Shown piece after piece: positions 61,827 to 64,000 of a DNA stretch of 64,000 nucleotides. The stretch comes from Pedobacter hartonius (GTDB taxonomy: Bacteria > Bacteroidota > Bacteroidia > Sphingobacteriales > Sphingobacteriaceae). The notes beneath the pieces are model-generated. The model saw nothing but the letters and a program-made list of their open reading frames with translations. It made no database searches and was not told the origin of the DNA. The stretch covers positions 1-64,000 of the forward strand of contig NZ_FNRA01000005.1 in the NCBI RefSeq assembly GCF_900107535.1, given 5' to 3'. How positions within the stretch are numbered: position 1 is the first letter of the stretch; every line of letters starts with the position of its first letter. A program made the translations under genes and the position numbers.

Positions 61827-62915
61827 CTAATTACCCAGTCTTTCGATTCCCAGTTTATCCGCAAGTTCGTTCAAATCGAGCAGCACAGGTTCTACCAGTG
61901 GAATACCTGATACCCTGCGCTCTTGTTCAAAGGCATATTCCGGTTCTCCGGGAATGATCACTTTTTTTGTAGGGTCAACCGTTTTGGCACTTTTAAAACG
62001 TTCGATCCAGTTGTCGAGGTGTTGTTTGAAGTCAGCCGTTGGACGGAACCCGTCTACGCGCATGGCGCCGAAGAAGTGGCCTATGCCTTCACCTACGGGA
62101 TCGGAAGGAGGTTCGAGGAAAGCTACGAAGGGAGGCACCCAGGGGCCGTAATTTGCGCCTGAAAGTACTGCCGTAAGAATATCTACGGTGGCACTGAGCC
62201 CGTAGCCTTTGTGGCTGCCGTGGTCTTTATCACTGCCCAGCGGAAGTAATGAGCCGCCGGCTTTGAGTTCGTTAGGATCTGTAGAGGTCTTCCCGTTTTT
62301 ATCCTGGGCCCAGCCTTCAGGTATCGGAAGATTGGCACGCTGTGCAATTTCCAGTTTACCGTTTGCTGCAGCTGCTGTAGCCATATCTACTACCACCGGA
62401 GGATATTTCCCTGCGGGAAAGGCATAACACATCGGGTTGGTACCCAATAACCGTTCATTGGCATAAGTAGGGGCTACCAGGGGACTGGCATTGGTCATAC
62501 TGATGCCGATCATATCTTTTTCGACAGCCATCAGTGCATGATAACCGGCGATACCGAAATGATTGGAATTTTTTACTGCCACCCAGCCTGTACCATAGAT
62601 TGCGGCTTTTTCTATAGCTACTTTCATTGCAAAGGGTGCCACCACAAGTCCCAGTCCGCCGTCTCCGTCTACCGTTGCCGTAGTAGGCGTTTCATGCACT
62701 ACACGGACATTAGGAGTAGCGTTGATACGCTGTTTTTCCCATAGACGGATATAACCGCTTAATCTTGCAACGCCGTGAGAGTCGATGCCCCGGAGGTCGG
62801 AACTTAACAATACATCGGTAGCCAGATCTGCATCTGCCGGAGGACAGCCCATTTTTAAAAAGACATTTCTGGTAAAATTCCTGAGCCGTTCTTCGGTAAA
62901 AGTATGAGAGGTCAT
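61827..62915 (-). CDS. Ldh family oxidoreductase (malate/L-lactate dehydrogenase type)
   Basis: 362 residues in the family of NAD(P)-dependent malate, L-lactate and ureidoglycolate dehydrogenases, not the classical LDH fold. The central conserved stretch GIAGYHALMAVEKDMIGI near residues 125-142 and the DGDGGLGLVVAPFAM region are present. Substrate uncertain. It is 9 bases downstream of bshC on the same strand. Confidence 0.88.
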   Translation of the reverse strand: MTSHTFTEERLRNFTRNVFLKMGCPPADADLATDVLLSSDLRGIDSHGVARLSGYIRLWEKQRINATPNVRVVHETPTTATVDGDGGLGLVVAPFAMKVAIEKAAIYGTGWVAVKNSNHFGIAGYHALMAVEKDMIGISMTNASPLVAPTYANERLLGTNPMCYAFPAGKYPPVVVDMATAAAANGKLEIAQRANLPIPEGWAQDKNGKTSTDPNELKAGGSLLPLGSDKDHGSHKGYGLSATVDILTAVLSGANYGPWVPPFVAFLEPPSDPVGEGIGHFFGAMRVDGFRPTADFKQHLDNWIERFKSAKTVDPTKKVIIPGEPEYAFEQERRVSGIPLVEPVLLDLNELADKLGIERLGN

Positions 62916-62924
62916 CTTGTGGGC

Positions 62925-64000
62925 TTATGCGTATATAACAGTGAATTTATAGTCGAGCGGTTTAAATGCAGTGAAGAGGCTTTCAATAAAATTATCTCCG
63001 TAGAGCACGTACATCGGGGCAATGTTAAGTACCCGTTCCTGCAGTACTCCATTAGGAAAGAGTTTCTGTTTAAGGTTATCGATCTGCTGTAGGGAAGTGG
63101 TGTGCTTACGTTTTTCGGCACGCAGCATTTTCTTTTCCAGGTTGGTCACGAGCCTCAGTGTCTTTACCTTGGCTGCTTCGGCTGAGAGGGATAGTCCTTT
63201 GTCTATCTTATAGGAATTGAGCTTGATCTGGTCAAAGACAGCCCTGATGGCCCGCTGTTCGTCGTCGAGGCTCAGTGAATCACCCACATGGGCTTTGATC
63301 CATTGGTTTTTCAGCTGTTCATCAGTGTCAAATAAACTGGTGGAACTGATCTCCAGGATATGCATTTTTCTTGCGCTTCTTTCATCAATTACCAGGGCAG
63401 AGTTCCTTAACAGTAAAACAGGGTAAGGCACGTTGTAGAAGCTGAAATTGGCTTTCAGCTGCAGCCAGTATGTTACTTCGGCGCCGCCGCCAATATAGGC
63501 AAGGTTAGGGAGAATTACTTCCTGGTATACGGGGCGCATCACTACATTGGGACTGAACCGTTCAGGATGTCTGCTGATCTCTTCCTGCAGAGATGCTGCC
63601 GTAAAGCTGATGGATGTATTGAGTACCTTATACAGGTTATCTTCTTCCACGATACGTTCACGCAGCTGATCATCCATATAAAAGAAATTGATCTCTCTGG
63701 GGTTCACCTGCGGTTTGTAGCCGGCCTTTTCCAGGGCTTCACTGCTTTCAGTGATTTGTTTAAAGCTGTTTTGTTCAGTAATGTCGCGGTAGATGATCGG
63801 GGCAAACTGCGCTTTCAAAGCGGCATCATCCGCATCAACACAGATCAGTCCTTTGGCGCCGAATAAGGCATCAACCAGTTCCCGTGTTGCGTTAGCCAGT
63901 GTTTGATTGGTGGTATAGGCCTTTTCTACCAGTGCAGCCAGTTTTTTTCCGTTTTCACTGATGCCAAGAAAGCCTTTGTAGGCAGCCAGTGCTTCGGTGA
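62925..64000 (-). CDS. bshC: BshC, putative cysteine ligase of bacillithiol synthesis (5' end outside window)
   Basis: About 358 C-terminal residues are visible; the frame stays open past 64000, so the start lies beyond the window. The visible sequence includes the family stretches VMRPVYQEVILPNLAYIGGGAE and FNVPYPVLLLRNS type (here FYNVPYPVLLLRNS) and ends DYKFTVIYA. BshC is needed to add cysteine to GlcN-malate in bacillithiol synthesis. Its presence fits a Bacteroidota member with bacillithiol. Confidence 0.93.
   Translation of the reverse strand, partial: TEALAAYKGFLGISENGKKLAALVEKAYTTNQTLANATRELVDALFGAKGLICVDADDAALKAQFAPIIYRDITEQNSFKQITESSEALEKAGYKPQVNPREINFFYMDDQLRERIVEEDNLYKVLNTSISFTAASLQEEISRHPERFSPNVVMRPVYQEVILPNLAYIGGGAEVTYWLQLKANFSFYNVPYPVLLLRNSALVIDERSARKMHILEISSTSLFDTDEQLKNQWIKAHVGDSLSLDDEQRAIRAVFDQIKLNSYKIDKGLSLSAEAAKVKTLRLVTNLEKKMLRAEKRKHTTSLQQIDNLKQKLFPNGVLQERVLNIAPMYVLYGDNFIESLFTAFKPLDYKFTVIYA

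Overview
The window is a chromosomal segment of a Bacteroidota bacterium, most likely a Pedobacter-like member of the Sphingobacteriaceae. Supporting signs are the SusC/SusD pair, TAnnTTTG promoter boxes, a fused ribBA, a bshC gene for bacillithiol synthesis, DUF3098, DUF5683, DUF5690 and DUF6266 proteins, and the gene orders ftsX-DUF3098-uppP-truB-ribF and parA-parB-DUF5683-dapB-lepB. These assignments rest on reading the sequence and on remembered family features; no database search was run.

Layout. Positions 1-1.8 kb hold the 3' end of a 5S rRNA gene, its terminator, and a badly decayed GH2 glycosidase. From 1.8 to 7.7 kb lies a glycerol locus: divergent glpR, then glpD-glpK-glpF and a small outer-membrane barrel protein. 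A GH78 alpha-L-rhamnosidase (7.8-10.5 kb) and tRNA-Met follow. From 10.9 to 37.6 kb the genes are mostly housekeeping: START-like protein, LptF/G permease, ribBA, TamB, tsaD, recA, nth, an ECF sigma factor, uvrA, LysE, a CPA2 antiporter, ribF, a YitT protein, truB, uppP, ftsX and leuS. A dead MntA-HepT toxin-antitoxin pair sits at 37.7-38.3 kb.

The most notable region is 38.4-50.7 kb. It joins a SusC/SusD pair, a PhnZ-type HD oxygenase, an XRE-cupin regulator, a phosphonatase-like HAD hydrolase, a DUF5690 transporter, a flavin oxidoreductase of the aminophosphonate-associated type, and an apparently Tat-exported phosphocholine-type phospholipase C. The susC promoter region and the catabolic operon share a 37-bp element identical at 33 positions. 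I read this as one regulon that could release, import and mineralise phosphonate head groups, possibly from phosphonolipids; the lipid part is inference.

From 50.9 kb onward are an outer-membrane barrel receptor, an orphan peptide-binding lipoprotein, the parAB-dapB-lepB cluster, a DUF6266 protein, an Ldh-family dehydrogenase and a bshC gene cut by the window edge.

Four long hairpins (near 20.0, 38.4, 53.4 and 60.8 kb) form one family. Each has about 26 bp of stem around a conserved 26-28 nt interior, the stem sequences are unrelated between copies, and every copy sits between convergent genes.
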